Shown in pieces: positions 6,952-15,140 of a stretch of DNA of 33,227 nucleotides; position 1 is the stretch's first letter, and each line of letters opens with the position of its first letter. The position numbers and the translations under genes are program-made. This DNA comes from an uncultured Clostridia bacterium. GTDB taxonomy: Bacteria > Bacillota > Clostridia > TANB77 > CAG-508. Below the pieces are notes generated by a model. It had not been told where the DNA came from and made no database searches. It saw nothing but the letters and a program-made list of their open reading frames with translations. Where the stretch lies: contig CANQZV010000010.1 of NCBI GenBank assembly GCA_947628425.1, forward strand, positions 1 to 33,227, written 5' to 3'.

Positions 6952-7179
6952 TTATTCAGTAAAGCAATATTTTTCTTTTAATATTCTTCCTTCATTATCA
7001 GAAAATCTTTCATTCATTATAGCCATATTTATAAGCATACATAACTCTCTTTTATCATATAATGGTTTAATTATTTCATTAAGTATATATTTAGGTATTA
7101 TAAAGTTATAATGTTTCTGTATTTCCTGATATTTTATATTTTTTGCATCTATTATTTTCATCTCATTTATAAAATCCAT
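6952..7179 (-). CDS. Small hypothetical protein
   Basis: This 75-residue soluble protein is mainly helical by eye and has no recognised motif. It starts 11 bp after the stop of the preceding gene (7191-7649), with a weak AAAGGCG site, and ends 15 bp before the toxin -35 box. It probably forms an operon with the upstream gene. It could be a spurious frame, but the tight spacing and balanced composition favour a real gene. Confidence 0.5.
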   Translation of the reverse strand: MDFINEMKIIDAKNIKYQEIQKHYNFIIPKYILNEIIKPLYDKRELCMLINMAIMNERFSDNEGRILKEKYCFTE

Positions 7180-7190
7180 ATTCGCCTTTA

Positions 7191-7649
7191 TTAATAATTC
7201 TCTTTTATTGTTTCAATTAATTTTTTTAGATTTTTGTTCTCACTTTTTTCTATTTCTATATTACCTATATCCTCTAAATTATGGGCTTTTAAAAACTCAT
7301 GTGCTTTTTGCCTTGTTAAAAAATACATTATTCTATTTTCATATACTACTTTAAACAATGGAAAACCATAGTTTGAATCAGTATGTCTAATTTTTTGATT
7401 TCTTAAATCTTCTGCCATATCTTGTAAATAATTATAGTTTTCTTCGTTATTTTCTAGTTTTTGTTTTAACAATAAGTATAATTCTATATGATCCAAAATT
7501 TTTTCATCTTCTTTTTCATCTATATACCCTGTTTCTGAAATTCTATCCAATTCTTTACATATTTCTTTTTCTTCAACTGTTGATTGTATACTCATTCCAT
7601 TTCCTCTTAATTTTTTGGCTCTTTCTTTAATTTCTTCCGTTTTATTCAT
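7191..7649 (-). CDS. Hypothetical accessory protein of the element
   Basis: This is a 152-residue soluble, charged, largely helical protein. The C-terminal third (FPLFKVVYENRIMYFLTR, then QKAHEFLKAH) recalls short proteins often found beside serine recombinases in Clostridia mobile DNA, where a 'displays a value and is read by the helix' fold has no assigned role; this is a weak resemblance from memory. I chose the ATG at 7649 because GGAGAG lies 8 nt upstream; the in-frame ATG at 7700 has no ribosome-binding site. A promoter with TATAAT at 7740-7745 is placed well for it. It is divergent from the XRE regulator. Confidence 0.65.
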   Translation of the reverse strand: MNKTEEIKERAKKLRGNGMSIQSTVEEKEICKELDRISETGYIDEKEDEKILDHIELYLLLKQKLENNEENYNYLQDMAEDLRNQKIRHTDSNYGFPLFKVVYENRIMYFLTRQKAHEFLKAHNLEDIGNIEIEKSENKNLKKLIETIKENY

Positions 7650-7739
7650 ACTAATCACTCTCCAATCATTTATTTTATATTTTATTACATATGTTTTCAT
7701 TCTTATGATATATTTATGTTTTTCTTGCTAACACGACTA

Positions 7740-7769
7740 ATTATAACACAATATTCGTATTAAAATCAA
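7740..7769 (-). promoter_or_regulatory. Promoter of the accessory operon
   Basis: On the minus strand TTGATT (7764-7769), an 18-bp spacer and a consensus TATAAT (7740-7745) point toward the genes at 7191-7649 and 6952-7179. It lies in the 155-bp divergent spacer next to the XRE gene, so the two directions can be co-regulated. Confidence 0.65.
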
Positions 7770-7804
7770 TAATAAGTAAAAAATATTAATAAGATGGTGA
7801 ATTT

Positions 7805-8062
7805 ATGATTAGTAGAAAATATGAAAATCTCTCTAATGTTATAGGTAAGGAAATGCAAAAATTAAGAAAAGAAAAACATTTATCAAGAGCTGCACTATCA
7901 AATAAATTAATGATGCTAGGAATTGATATTAATTATGATGGAATATACAAGATTGAAAACAACCGTAGAATTGTGAAAGATTTTGAATTAGCCGCAATAG
8001 CAAAAGTTTTAGAAACTACTGAAACCAAGTTACTAGAAAACTTTAATAAAAAACTAGATTAA
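7805..8062 (+). CDS. XRE-family regulator of the element
   Basis: This 85-residue protein is one helix-turn-helix domain of the Xre/Cro type. The region about 12-70 has the usual IGKEMQKLRKEKHLSRAALS first helices, a recognition region around DINYDGIYKIENNRR, and the closing helices ELAAIAKVLETTETKLL. It has a weak ribosome-binding site (GATGGTG). It lies divergently from the accessory operon and upstream of the recombinase, which is the usual position of the decision regulator of such elements. Its targets are not known. Confidence 0.85.
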   Translation: MISRKYENLSNVIGKEMQKLRKEKHLSRAALSNKLMMLGIDINYDGIYKIENNRRIVKDFELAAIAKVLETTETKLLENFNKKLD

Positions 8063-8085
8063 AATGTCAATAATATGTTTTTAAT

Positions 8086-8113
8086 AAATATCCTTTGGGA
8101 TATTTATTTTTTT
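8086..8113 (+). terminator. Intrinsic terminator after the XRE gene
   Basis: AAATATCC (8086-8093), a TTTG loop and GGATATTT (8098-8105) are followed by ATTTTTTT. It separates the regulator from the recombinase transcript. Confidence 0.75.
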
Positions 8114-8249
8114 ATGGTAGAAAAATTTTGGCTTCTTTAATGTATATATAATAGGAGGCAAATTTTTAAAAAGCATTTTAAAATTTAAAAAAGCAAAATA
8201 GTTATTTTTTTATTTTGCCACCATATATTTTCATTAGCGGGGTTAATCT

Positions 8250-8351
8250 ATGGATAATGATTTTAAAATTAATTTGTTTTTTTGTAATGATGGTGAAAAT
8301 ATTGAAAAGCTTTTATCTCATTATTTAATTTATTTATTAAAGCACTCCTAA
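8250..8351 (+). CDS. 33-codon ORF upstream of the recombinase
   Basis: The frame encodes 33 residues starting MDNDFKINLFFCNDGENIEK and ending in a helical YLIYLLKHS. A GCGGGG site precedes the ATG at a plausible distance. Tiny ORFs of this style (hydrophobic strand, Asp/Gly turn, short helix) are common just before large serine recombinase genes in Clostridia elements, in my recollection. The rest of the 390-bp gap before the recombinase holds the terminator at 8086-8113, AT-rich sequence and a hairpin at 8384-8402. Confidence 0.4.
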   Translation: MDNDFKINLFFCNDGENIEKLLSHYLIYLLKHS

Positions 8352-8383
8352 TAGCAGATGAAAAAAAATTGAATCTTCAAGAT

Positions 8384-8402
8384 TGACTTATTTTTTAAGT
8401 CA
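8384..8402. other. Short hairpin before the recombinase gene
   Basis: TGACTTA and TAAGTCA pair around TTTTT, 50 bp upstream of the recombinase start. Its position suggests an operator or a leader hairpin; a palindromic AATCTTCAAGATT lies just upstream (about 8372-8384). Confidence 0.4.
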
Positions 8403-8452
8403 TAATAGTATTTATTATGGATTCAAATTTTTTCAGCTTGAAAGGAGGTACA

Positions 8453-10009
8453 ATGCTGAAAAAAATAAAAAGGATACTTTATAAGGTTGCTCTTTATATA
8501 AGATTATCCAAAGAAGATGTAGATAAAGGATACGATGAAAGTGAAAGTATTACGAACCAAAAAACACTATTAACAGAATATTTAAAAAACTTGGGTTGGG
8601 AATATGAACTTTATGATATTTATATTGATCCAGGCTATACTGGTACGAACTTTAACAGACCTGACTTTCAAAGAATGATTAACGATATTAAGCATGGTAA
8701 AGTGAATATGGTTATCACAAAGGATTTATCTCGTTTAGGTCGTGATTACATAGAAACTGGGGAATATATAGAAAAGTGGTTCCCTGAAAATAATGTTAGA
8801 TATATTTCCGTTACTGATGGTATAGATACTTTTTCTACTAATAATGGTAATAATGATATTGCGCCTTTTAAATCTATCTTAAATGATATGTATTCTAAAG
8901 ATTTATCTAAAAAGATTAGAACTGCTTTACATACTATGCAAAAACAAGGAAAATGGGTTGGTGGGAAAACTGCTTTAGGATATGTAAGAGATGCAAATGA
9001 TAAAAATAAGCTAGTAATATGCGAAAAAGAAGCTAAAATTGTAAAGACTATTTTTAATATGGCTTTAGCCGGTAATAGCCTTAGCACTATTAAAAATTAT
9101 TTGAATGAAAATCACATTCCTACTGCTAATCAGATTAGATACAATCGTGCAAGTTTTTGGGAAAATAAGTCTATAAAAAACATTCTAACTAATAAAGTAT
9201 ATATAGGTGTTAGCGAACAAAATAAACGAAGTAGAATTAGTTATAAAAATAGAAAGCTTAGACCAAACCCAATAGAAGAATGGCATATTGCTCTAAATAC
9301 ACACGAACCAATTATACAACAAAAAGATTTTGAAGCAATTCAAAAAATGGTTATTGTTCAAAAATATGAACAGAATCCAAAAAAGCACTCTGTCTTACTC
9401 GATGGATTACTATTTTGTTATGAATGCAAACATAAAATAGGTATTAAACTTAGACCTGATGGTCATTACGATATGATTTGTAATAATTATCGCAGAAATT
9501 CTAAATTAAACTTGTGTACTTCACACGGCTTTAACTATAATAAACTTGAAGCAACAATTCTTGAGTGTATTAGAAATCTTTTTGTTGATATAGATTCTAA
9601 AAAAATAGAATTAACCATTCTAAATAGCCAAACTAAATATGACTATCAAAAAGTATTAAACAAATTAGAATCAGAAATTAATTTAATTTATAGTAATCTA
9701 GATAAAATGTATATAGATAAATTAAATAATAAGATTTCTGAAGATATGTATGACAGAGTATCTCATAAATTAAAAGATGATATTTCAGAAAAAGAAGAAC
9801 AATTCCAGGAGGTTAAAAAATTAAAAGAAGAAAGTCATTCTGAAAATAACGATGAAGAAATTCATAAACTGGTAAAAGAATTTTTAAGTTTGGAAAAGCC
9901 AACATCTGAACTGATGAAGGTAATTATTAATCGAATAGAAATACACCAAGATAAGCAAGTAGATATTATATTTAATTTTAAAAAATTAAATTATTTTTTT
10001 AATCAATAA
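8453..10009 (+). CDS. Large serine recombinase (site-specific integrase)
   Basis: This 518-residue enzyme should integrate and excise the element by double-strand exchange through a covalent phosphoserine. The N-terminal resolvase domain shows the nucleophile S19 in YIRLSKED and the active-site arginines in DLSRLGRDY. A 'recombinase' DNA-binding domain follows (around GYVRDANDK to GVSEQNKRS), then a zinc ribbon (CYEC about 320 and a later Cys pair) and a long coiled coil from about 400, typical of large serine integrases. I chose the ATG at 8453 because AAAGGAGG (8441-8448) lies 4 nt upstream; an in-frame ATG at 8417 lacks a site. The gene stops 18 bp before the attR core, the common position for such integrases. 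I see no recombination directionality factor by motif. Confidence 0.95.
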   Translation: MLKKIKRILYKVALYIRLSKEDVDKGYDESESITNQKTLLTEYLKNLGWEYELYDIYIDPGYTGTNFNRPDFQRMINDIKHGKVNMVITKDLSRLGRDYIETGEYIEKWFPENNVRYISVTDGIDTFSTNNGNNDIAPFKSILNDMYSKDLSKKIRTALHTMQKQGKWVGGKTALGYVRDANDKNKLVICEKEAKIVKTIFNMALAGNSLSTIKNYLNENHIPTANQIRYNRASFWENKSIKNILTNKVYIGVSEQNKRSRISYKNRKLRPNPIEEWHIALNTHEPIIQQKDFEAIQKMVIVQKYEQNPKKHSVLLDGLLFCYECKHKIGIKLRPDGHYDMICNNYRRNSKLNLCTSHGFNYNKLEATILECIRNLFVDIDSKKIELTILNSQTKYDYQKVLNKLESEINLIYSNLDKMYIDKLNNKISEDMYDRVSHKLKDDISEKEEQFQEVKKLKEESHSENNDEEIHKLVKEFLSLEKPTSELMKVIINRIEIHQDKQVDIIFNFKKLNYFFNQ

Positions 10010-10485
10010 GGTCTACTTTGGAATCTACCTTCTGGTATATCATGCAAACATATTGCTAACGCTAAAGAATATCCCAATGTAATGGATGCTTCAAAGCTAG
10101 ACCCTATTGCTAATCCTTCTGGAAAGTTATGTAGAGCTAATCCTATACTAACAATAATTCCTGTTTTTAATAAATTACTATGATTTGTATTTTCAAATGT
10201 TTTTACACTACTAAATCTTTTTTGAACCAGTATGTCACATATTATCATGCAAACAACACCTAATAAAACGCCTAATATTGTGTTAGATATATTTGTTATT
10301 TCCATACTTTCTGGTATTAAGTCGAAACAAACTATTGCAAGCATTAGTCCAGATGCAAAAGACAAAATAAAACTTAAGAATTTGTTAGAAGTATTCTTAA
10401 AAGATACCCCTAATATCCCACCAATTGTTGTACCAAATGTACCAAAAAATAAACCTATTAATGTTGTTTTTAATAAATAACTCAT
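10003..10485 (-). pseudogene. zupT: 5' part of the split ZIP metal transporter gene (zupT-like)
   Basis: This is the N-terminal 153 codons of a ZIP-family transporter, from the native ATG (ribosome-binding site GAGGT) to HDIPEG, followed by seven codons from the element and a TGA at 10003. Five predicted helices are present, with the ZIP signature HNFPEG in helix 4 and HDIPEG in helix 5, the metal-binding motifs. The missing helices lie at 2996-3293. The truncated product keeps the first metal motif but lacks the later helices, so it is probably non-functional. No sign of decay is seen in either half, which suggests recent insertion or a reversible switch. Confidence 0.9.
10011..10042. promoter_or_regulatory. 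attR of the element
   Basis: The element arm GTCTACTTTGGAATCTA (10011-10027) is followed by the core CCTTCTGGT (10028-10036) and the bacterial half-site ATATCA (10037-10042). The matching crossover dinucleotide would be TC at 10031-10032. Confidence 0.85.
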
Positions 10486-10574
10486 AATTTTACCTCTGTA
10501 TAATCTATGTATTAGATAATAAATTATGAATTATTTTATTATATAAAAAGTATTAAGAACAAAAAATATTTTTA

Positions 10575-10621
10575 AAAAAAATGGAAAAGAGAACCGTCCC
10601 CTTTTCCCTTTTTCCATTTTT
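10575..10621 (-). terminator. Terminator of prfA, also a REP-like palindrome
   Basis: AAAAAATGGAAAA and TTTTTCCATTTTTT pair around a 20-nt interior that includes GAACCGTCCCC. On the minus strand a T-run follows, as expected for ending prfA, which stops at 10632. The GC-rich interior GGGGACGGTTC is of the type I know from dispersed REP-like repeats in Firmicutes, so this may be a repeat that was co-opted as a terminator. Confidence 0.6.
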
Positions 10622-10631
10622 TACTTTTTTA

Positions 10632-11690
10632 TTATTCTTCTCCTTTTAGTCTTTCTGCTCTATCTGCTGCTATTAATGAATCTATTAATTCATCTAAATC
10701 TCCATTTAGAAAGTTTTCGAATTGATAAATACTCATACCTATTCTATGATCCGTTATTCTTCCCTGTGGATAATTATATGTCCTTATTTTTTCGCTTCTA
10801 TCTCCACTTCCTACTTGAGATTTTCTTTCATTTGCTAATTTTGCATCTTGCTCTGCTTTTTCTTTTTCATATAATCTAGATTTTAATAATCTCATTGCGT
10901 ATTCTCTATTTTGTAATTGAGATCTTTCTGTTTGACATTCAGCTACTATACCTGTTGGAACATGTATTAACCTAACTGCTGATGATGTTTTATTAATATG
11001 TTGTCCTCCAGCACCAGATGCTCTATAAACTTCCATTTTTATGTCAGCGGGATTGATTTCTATTTCTACATCTTCTACTACCGGAAGAACTGCTACCGTT
11101 GCTGTTGATGTATGAATTCTTCCACTACTTTCTGTATCTGGAACTCTTTGTACTCTGTGAACCCCACTTTCAAATTTTAATCTACTATATACACCTTTTC
11201 CAGTAATCATAAAAGATACTTCTTTATATCCACCTAGACCTGTTTCATTTTCATTTAAAATTTCTAATTTCCAATGTTTTTTTTCTGCATACATAGTGTA
11301 CATTCTAAATAATGTTCCTGCAAATAAAGCAGCTTCTTCTCCTCCTGCTCCTCCTCTTATTTCACATATAATATTTCTGTCATCATCAGGATCTTTTGGA
11401 ATTAATAATATTTTTAATTCTTCTTCTAACTTAGGTAACTTCTCTTTTGCAGAATAGTATTCTTCTTCAGCTAATTCCTTCATATCTGGGTCTTTAATTA
11501 ATTCTTCTGCCTCTATCATAGATTGTTTTACTTTTTTATATTCTCTAAATTTTATTACAACCTCTTCAATACTAGCATGTTCTTTAATTGCTTTCTGCCA
11601 CTCTGATTGGTTAGCAATCACTTCTGGATTAGAAATTATTTTTGTTAATTCTTCATATCTTTTTTCTACAGCTTCTAACTTTTCAAACAT
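10632..11690 (-). CDS. prfA: Peptide chain release factor 1
   Basis: This 352-residue protein ends translation at UAA and UAG codons. The catalytic GGQ loop is at residues 228-230 ([10 protein letters not shown]), which triggers hydrolysis in the ribosomal peptidyl-transferase centre. The stop-codon reader has the RF1 form PxT, here PDT at 184-186 (RVPDTES), rather than the SPF of release factor 2. The length is normal. No prmC methyltransferase gene lies beside it, although that is a common neighbour. The gene has its own promoter and terminator, so it is probably monocistronic. Confidence 0.97.
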   Translation of the reverse strand: MFEKLEAVEKRYEELTKIISNPEVIANQSEWQKAIKEHASIEEVVIKFREYKKVKQSMIEAEELIKDPDMKELAEEEYYSAKEKLPKLEEELKILLIPKDPDDDRNIICEIRGGAGGEEAALFAGTLFRMYTMYAEKKHWKLEILNENETGLGGYKEVSFMITGKGVYSRLKFESGVHRVQRVPDTESSGRIHTSTATVAVLPVVEDVEIEINPADIKMEVYRASGAGGQHINKTSSAVRLIHVPTGIVAECQTERSQLQNREYAMRLLKSRLYEKEKAEQDAKLANERKSQVGSGDRSEKIRTYNYPQGRITDHRIGMSIYQFENFLNGDLDELIDSLIAADRAERLKGEE

Positions 11691-11719
11691 AAACTTTCTC
11701 CTATAAAAATATATTTTTT

Positions 11720-11748
11720 ATTATACAATAGATTTTAAGTTTTTTCAA
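11720..11748 (-). promoter_or_regulatory. Promoter of prfA
   Basis: On the minus strand TTGAAA (11743-11748), a 17-bp spacer and TATAAT (11720-11725) stand 30 bp before the prfA start. Confidence 0.7.
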
Positions 11749-11872
11749 TATTTTTATAGTAATATTTAAATGTACAAATATTTTCACAAATATAATTATT
11801 AAATAAATGATAAAAAATAAATCTATAACTATAAAGTCTAGTTTTTAGTGTATTTAATTACTACTATTTAAA

Positions 11873-12766
11873 TTATATTTGAATATTTTTTAATTTTAAT
11901 ATATTTTTTTCTAATTCTTTTTTTAATTCTTCACTACATTCTAACAATGGTAATCTTGGTTTTCCAAATGAATACCCTATTATTTCTAATGCTGCTTTTA
12001 CTGGTATTGGATTCACTTCTTTAAATAAACTACGAATTAGTTCTATTGCATTTAATTGCATATTTGCTGCCTGATGTATTTCACAATTTAAAAATTTTTT
12101 TACCATTTCTGAGGTATATTTAGGAGCAACATTTGAAAGAACTGAAATAACTCCTATTCCTCCAATTGATAAAACTGGTAAAATTTGATCATCATTTCCA
12201 GAATATATATGTAAATTATCTCCACAAATATATTTAGTTTGAATCATACTAGTAATATCTCCATTTGCTTCCTTAGTTGCAACTATATTTTTTATTTTAG
12301 ATAATTCTAAATATGTACTTGGTAGAATATTAACACCTGTTCTACTTGGAACATTATATAAAATAATAGGTAAATTAGTTTGACTTGCAATTAGTTTATA
12401 ATGCGCAATTAATCCTTCCTGAGTTGTTTTATTATAATATGGTGTAACAGCTAGTAGTCCATCTACTCCTACTTTTTGTGCAAATTTTTCATTTTCAACC
12501 ACTAATTTTGTATTATTACTACCTATTCCAGCAATAACTGGTATTCTTTTGTTAACTACTTTTACACAATACTTAATTAATTCTTGTTTTTCTTCTTGAG
12601 ATAAAGTGGACGCTTCTCCTGTTGTTCCACATACAATAATACTGCTTACACCGTTTTCAATTTGATACTCTATTAATTTTTTAAACTCATCGAAATTAAT
12701 ATTATCATCTTTATCAAATGGAGTAGCAATTGCTGTACCAACTCCTTTAAAAATAATTTCTTTCAT
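11873..12766 (-). CDS. dapA: 4-hydroxy-tetrahydrodipicolinate synthase
   Basis: This 297-residue aldolase-type enzyme condenses pyruvate with aspartate semialdehyde, the first committed step toward diaminopimelate and lysine. The Schiff-base lysine is K165 (VATKEANGD), the catalytic tyrosine is Y137 (LYNVPSRTG), and the phosphate or carboxylate loop GTTGE is at 47-51. The length is normal. It stands alone without other dap genes. Its ribosome-binding site GAGGTG lies in the 3' arm of the hairpin at 12777-12806, so translation may be held down by that structure or by read-through from the wall-hydrolase gene upstream. Confidence 0.95.
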   Translation of the reverse strand: MKEIIFKGVGTAIATPFDKDDNINFDEFKKLIEYQIENGVSSIIVCGTTGEASTLSQEEKQELIKYCVKVVNKRIPVIAGIGSNNTKLVVENEKFAQKVGVDGLLAVTPYYNKTTQEGLIAHYKLIASQTNLPIILYNVPSRTGVNILPSTYLELSKIKNIVATKEANGDITSMIQTKYICGDNLHIYSGNDDQILPVLSIGGIGVISVLSNVAPKYTSEMVKKFLNCEIHQAANMQLNAIELIRSLFKEVNPIPVKAALEIIGYSFGKPRLPLLECSEELKKELEKNILKLKNIQI

Positions 12767-12776
12767 AATTAAAACA

Positions 12777-12806
12777 CCTCTTTATGAAATTATATTCATA
12801 AAGAGG
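12777..12806 (-). terminator. Hairpin overlapping the dapA ribosome-binding site
   Basis: CCTCTTTATGAA (12777-12788) pairs perfectly with TTCATAAAGAGG (12795-12806). On the minus strand the 3' arm ends in AAAGAGG, which with the next bases is the Shine-Dalgarno of dapA, and TTTT follows. It could end the wall-hydrolase transcript and also mask the dapA start. Confidence 0.55.
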
Positions 12807-12815
12807 TAAAAATGA

Positions 12816-14840
12816 TTATTTAACTTTTATTTTTATTTTTGCTGTTTTTCCGTTATATGTTTTTGCTGTTATTGTTGCTTTTCCTTTTTTCTTTGCAGTT
12901 ATTTTTCCATTTGAATTTACTTTTGCTACTTTTGTATTACTTGATTTATATGTAATTGCTCCTGCTGAACCACTTGATAATTTTGCTTTTACTGTATATG
13001 TTTTATTTTTCTTAATTGTTTTTGACTTTGCATTTAATGTTATTTTTGTTGGTGCTTTTTTTACTGTAACTTTAACAGTTGCCTTTTTACCATTTGCTGT
13101 TTTTACCGTAATTGTTGTTGTTCCTTTTTTCTTCGCTTTTATTTTTCCAGTTTCACTAACAGTTGCTACTTTTGTATTGCTTGATTTATATGTAATTCCT
13201 CCATAAAATGAACCACTTGGTGAAAGTTTCACTGATATTGTATATTTTTCTCCTATTCCTAATGTTTTCTTTGTTGCCGATAATTTTACTTTTGTTGCTT
13301 TTTTCTTTACTTTTACAGTAAATGTTTTTGTTTGACCTACTGCTTTTACAGTTATTTTAGCAGTTCCATAAGCTTTTGCTGTTATCTTTCCACTTGAACT
13401 TACTTTTGCTATTTTAGTATTACTTGATTTGTACGTAATTGTTCCTAGATTGCTATCTTTTGTTTTTATTTTATAAGTATTACCAATCATTACATTGGCA
13501 CTTGAGCTTTTTAATTTTAAAGTTTTTACATCTTTTGTAATATAATTTGTTGCTACATAACCTGTTTTTCCATTAGAAAGTTTAATTTTGTCCCAATAAT
13601 AACCATTTGCGCAATCACTATATTTTTCTATTCTTGTTGCAGTATCATATTTTGATAATTTGCCTACGATACTACTACTTGTTGTAGGACTTTTTCTTAC
13701 ATTAACTGTAGATGTTGCTTGCACTTTTTCATTTAGTCCCTTTATTTTAGTTATTTTAGGTTCTCCACATAATGTTTTTGGCATATTTTCATATAAAGGA
13801 ATAACAAAATTATAATTATTATCTAATAAGTTTAATCCTTTATATGTATTATAAGTAGTATATCCTTCGCTTTTTGCTGCAAAGATATTTTGCATATATT
13901 GATGTGTATAGTATGCTGTTCCATTACTTACTACATCATATTTTTGAAAATATAATGTGTTTTGACCAATAGCTATATAATTTTCTGCAATCCATATTGC
14001 ACCACCTTTAATTGCCTTTACTGGATTATCCCATGGTCCTAAATATGAACCTGCTTTATTTTTTGCATAATCTAATCCATTTTTTATTGGATTTTTTCCA
14101 CTATTTGCTCCAATATTATAAAAATTATAATATCCTTCATAATCTTTATATGTACCACTTGTAGAGCCTGAGCCATCTACTCCAACTTCTTGCCTTATTC
14201 TTGCTGCTAAATAATAAGGGCTTACTCCACTTAATTTTGCTGCTTGCATAATTGCTTCTGCAAATGTTATGTTATCATATTTTGAATTATTATAATAATC
14301 TCTAATATTAGTTTCATACATAAATGTTTTATTTAATACTTTGTTAATTCCATCTATTGTATATGTATCTGGATCATAAGAAAGTTTTTCAAACTGGAAT
14401 ATGTAGCTATTAGTTAAATAATTTCTAACATCCATTAAATGTGCAACTGCTTGTGAAGATGCACACATCCATCCACCAGCATCATATTCTTTATCTTCAC
14501 ATTTTGGACATAACCAAGCTCCTACTTTTGATTGTACTAAACTTCTACTATGATAGCCATAAGTTTCATTATATAAAACACTATCCCAATCTAAATTTGT
14601 ATAGTACAATGTAAAAGTCCAATTTGGATTTTCTTTTTTTATTGCAATTAATCTTTCTTTATATCCAGGGTATTTTTTTTCATCTATGTATTTTTCTATA
14701 TCATTTAATGTTTTTAATGTAACTTTTTTTGCTGAGTCTACTGATGCAGAATAAGAGATAACTGGCACAAAAATTGTAAATACCATTACAGATACTATAA
14801 ATATAGATATTAATTTTAACAATATTTTATTTTTGTACAT
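12816..14840 (-). CDS. Secreted glucosaminidase-like wall hydrolase with SH3 and Big2 domains
   Basis: This 674-residue exported protein probably cuts peptidoglycan glycan strands. It has a signal peptide (about 1-32), a short helical lead, and a glucosaminidase-like (GH73-type) catalytic region to about 330 with a likely catalytic Glu at E218 (ARIRQEVG). An SH3b wall-binding domain follows (about 373-434; NVRKSP ... GYVATNYI). Three bacterial Ig-like (Big2) repeats follow, each with YKSSNTK(I/V)A and ending in Lys-rich strands (about 440-674). The catalytic region carries an unusual CPKC (111-114) plus C126, which might bind metal or form a disulfide. The ribosome-binding site is AAGGAGG. 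It is not clearly in an operon. Confidence 0.85.
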   Translation of the reverse strand: MYKNKILLKLISIFIVSVMVFTIFVPVISYSASVDSAKKVTLKTLNDIEKYIDEKKYPGYKERLIAIKKENPNWTFTLYYTNLDWDSVLYNETYGYHSRSLVQSKVGAWLCPKCEDKEYDAGGWMCASSQAVAHLMDVRNYLTNSYIFQFEKLSYDPDTYTIDGINKVLNKTFMYETNIRDYYNNSKYDNITFAEAIMQAAKLSGVSPYYLAARIRQEVGVDGSGSTSGTYKDYEGYYNFYNIGANSGKNPIKNGLDYAKNKAGSYLGPWDNPVKAIKGGAIWIAENYIAIGQNTLYFQKYDVVSNGTAYYTHQYMQNIFAAKSEGYTTYNTYKGLNLLDNNYNFVIPLYENMPKTLCGEPKITKIKGLNEKVQATSTVNVRKSPTTSSSIVGKLSKYDTATRIEKYSDCANGYYWDKIKLSNGKTGYVATNYITKDVKTLKLKSSSANVMIGNTYKIKTKDSNLGTITYKSSNTKIAKVSSSGKITAKAYGTAKITVKAVGQTKTFTVKVKKKATKVKLSATKKTLGIGEKYTISVKLSPSGSFYGGITYKSSNTKVATVSETGKIKAKKKGTTTITVKTANGKKATVKVTVKKAPTKITLNAKSKTIKKNKTYTVKAKLSSGSAGAITYKSSNTKVAKVNSNGKITAKKKGKATITAKTYNGKTAKIKIKVK

Positions 14841-15081
14841 AAAAACCTCCTTTTTATTAATAACTCTCTAAAAATTATATTAACATATTTTAAAAACACT
14901 TGCAAACAAAATACAACATTTTCTATTATTTTCCACAATATTATAACAAAAAACTTAACAGAACAAATCAGTATAATTAATAAATATTAATCTTTTAGAT
15001 TTCTTACATGTTACGATTTTATTCAAACACAAAATTTTTAATTGTAAATTTACTTAATAAAATTTTTTGTTAAATAAAATA

Positions 15082-15123
15082 TGCGCTAATAGTAATCATA
15101 TTTATATTCTTACTATTAGCGCA
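15082..15123 (-). terminator. Terminator of the sortase gene
   Basis: TGCGCTAATAGTAA (15082-15095) pairs perfectly with TTACTATTAGCGCA (15110-15123), a 14-bp stem just after the sortase stop on the minus strand. The tail TATTTTATTT is T-rich rather than a pure run. The rest of the 300-bp gap (14841-15140) is AT-rich; a TATAAT lies near the wall-hydrolase start but without a well-spaced -35. Confidence 0.7.
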
Positions 15124-15140
15124 CATATTATATTTTACTT

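Larger units (their letters stand above)
3294..10036. mobile_element. 6.7-kb serine-recombinase integrative element inserted in zupT
   Basis: The element runs from just after the left copy of CCTTCTGGT (3285-3293) to the end of the right copy (10028-10036). Its ends carry imperfect inverted arms, TGATTCTAAAGTAGAAC (left) and the complement of GTCTACTTTGGAATCTA (right). A large serine recombinase lies at the right end. Cargo: Nudix hydrolase, DUF3267-like peptidase, subtilase-like lipoprotein, putative immunity and toxin genes, two small unknown proteins, an XRE regulator and a 33-codon ORF. I see no capsid, relaxase, replication or conjugation gene, so it is either mobilised by another element or is a reduced relic that still has its recombinase. 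Confidence 0.9.

Noticed and set aside
7650-7700. Upstream start for the 152-residue accessory protein
   Set aside because: There is no ribosome-binding site at 7700, while GGAGAG precedes the ATG at 7649.
8746-9087. 113-codon minus-strand frame inside the recombinase gene
   Set aside because: It is a shadow of the recombinase coding strand with no ribosome-binding site.
3294-10036. Prophage
   Set aside because: No capsid, tail, terminase, lysis or replication gene is visible; only a recombinase and a regulator fit.
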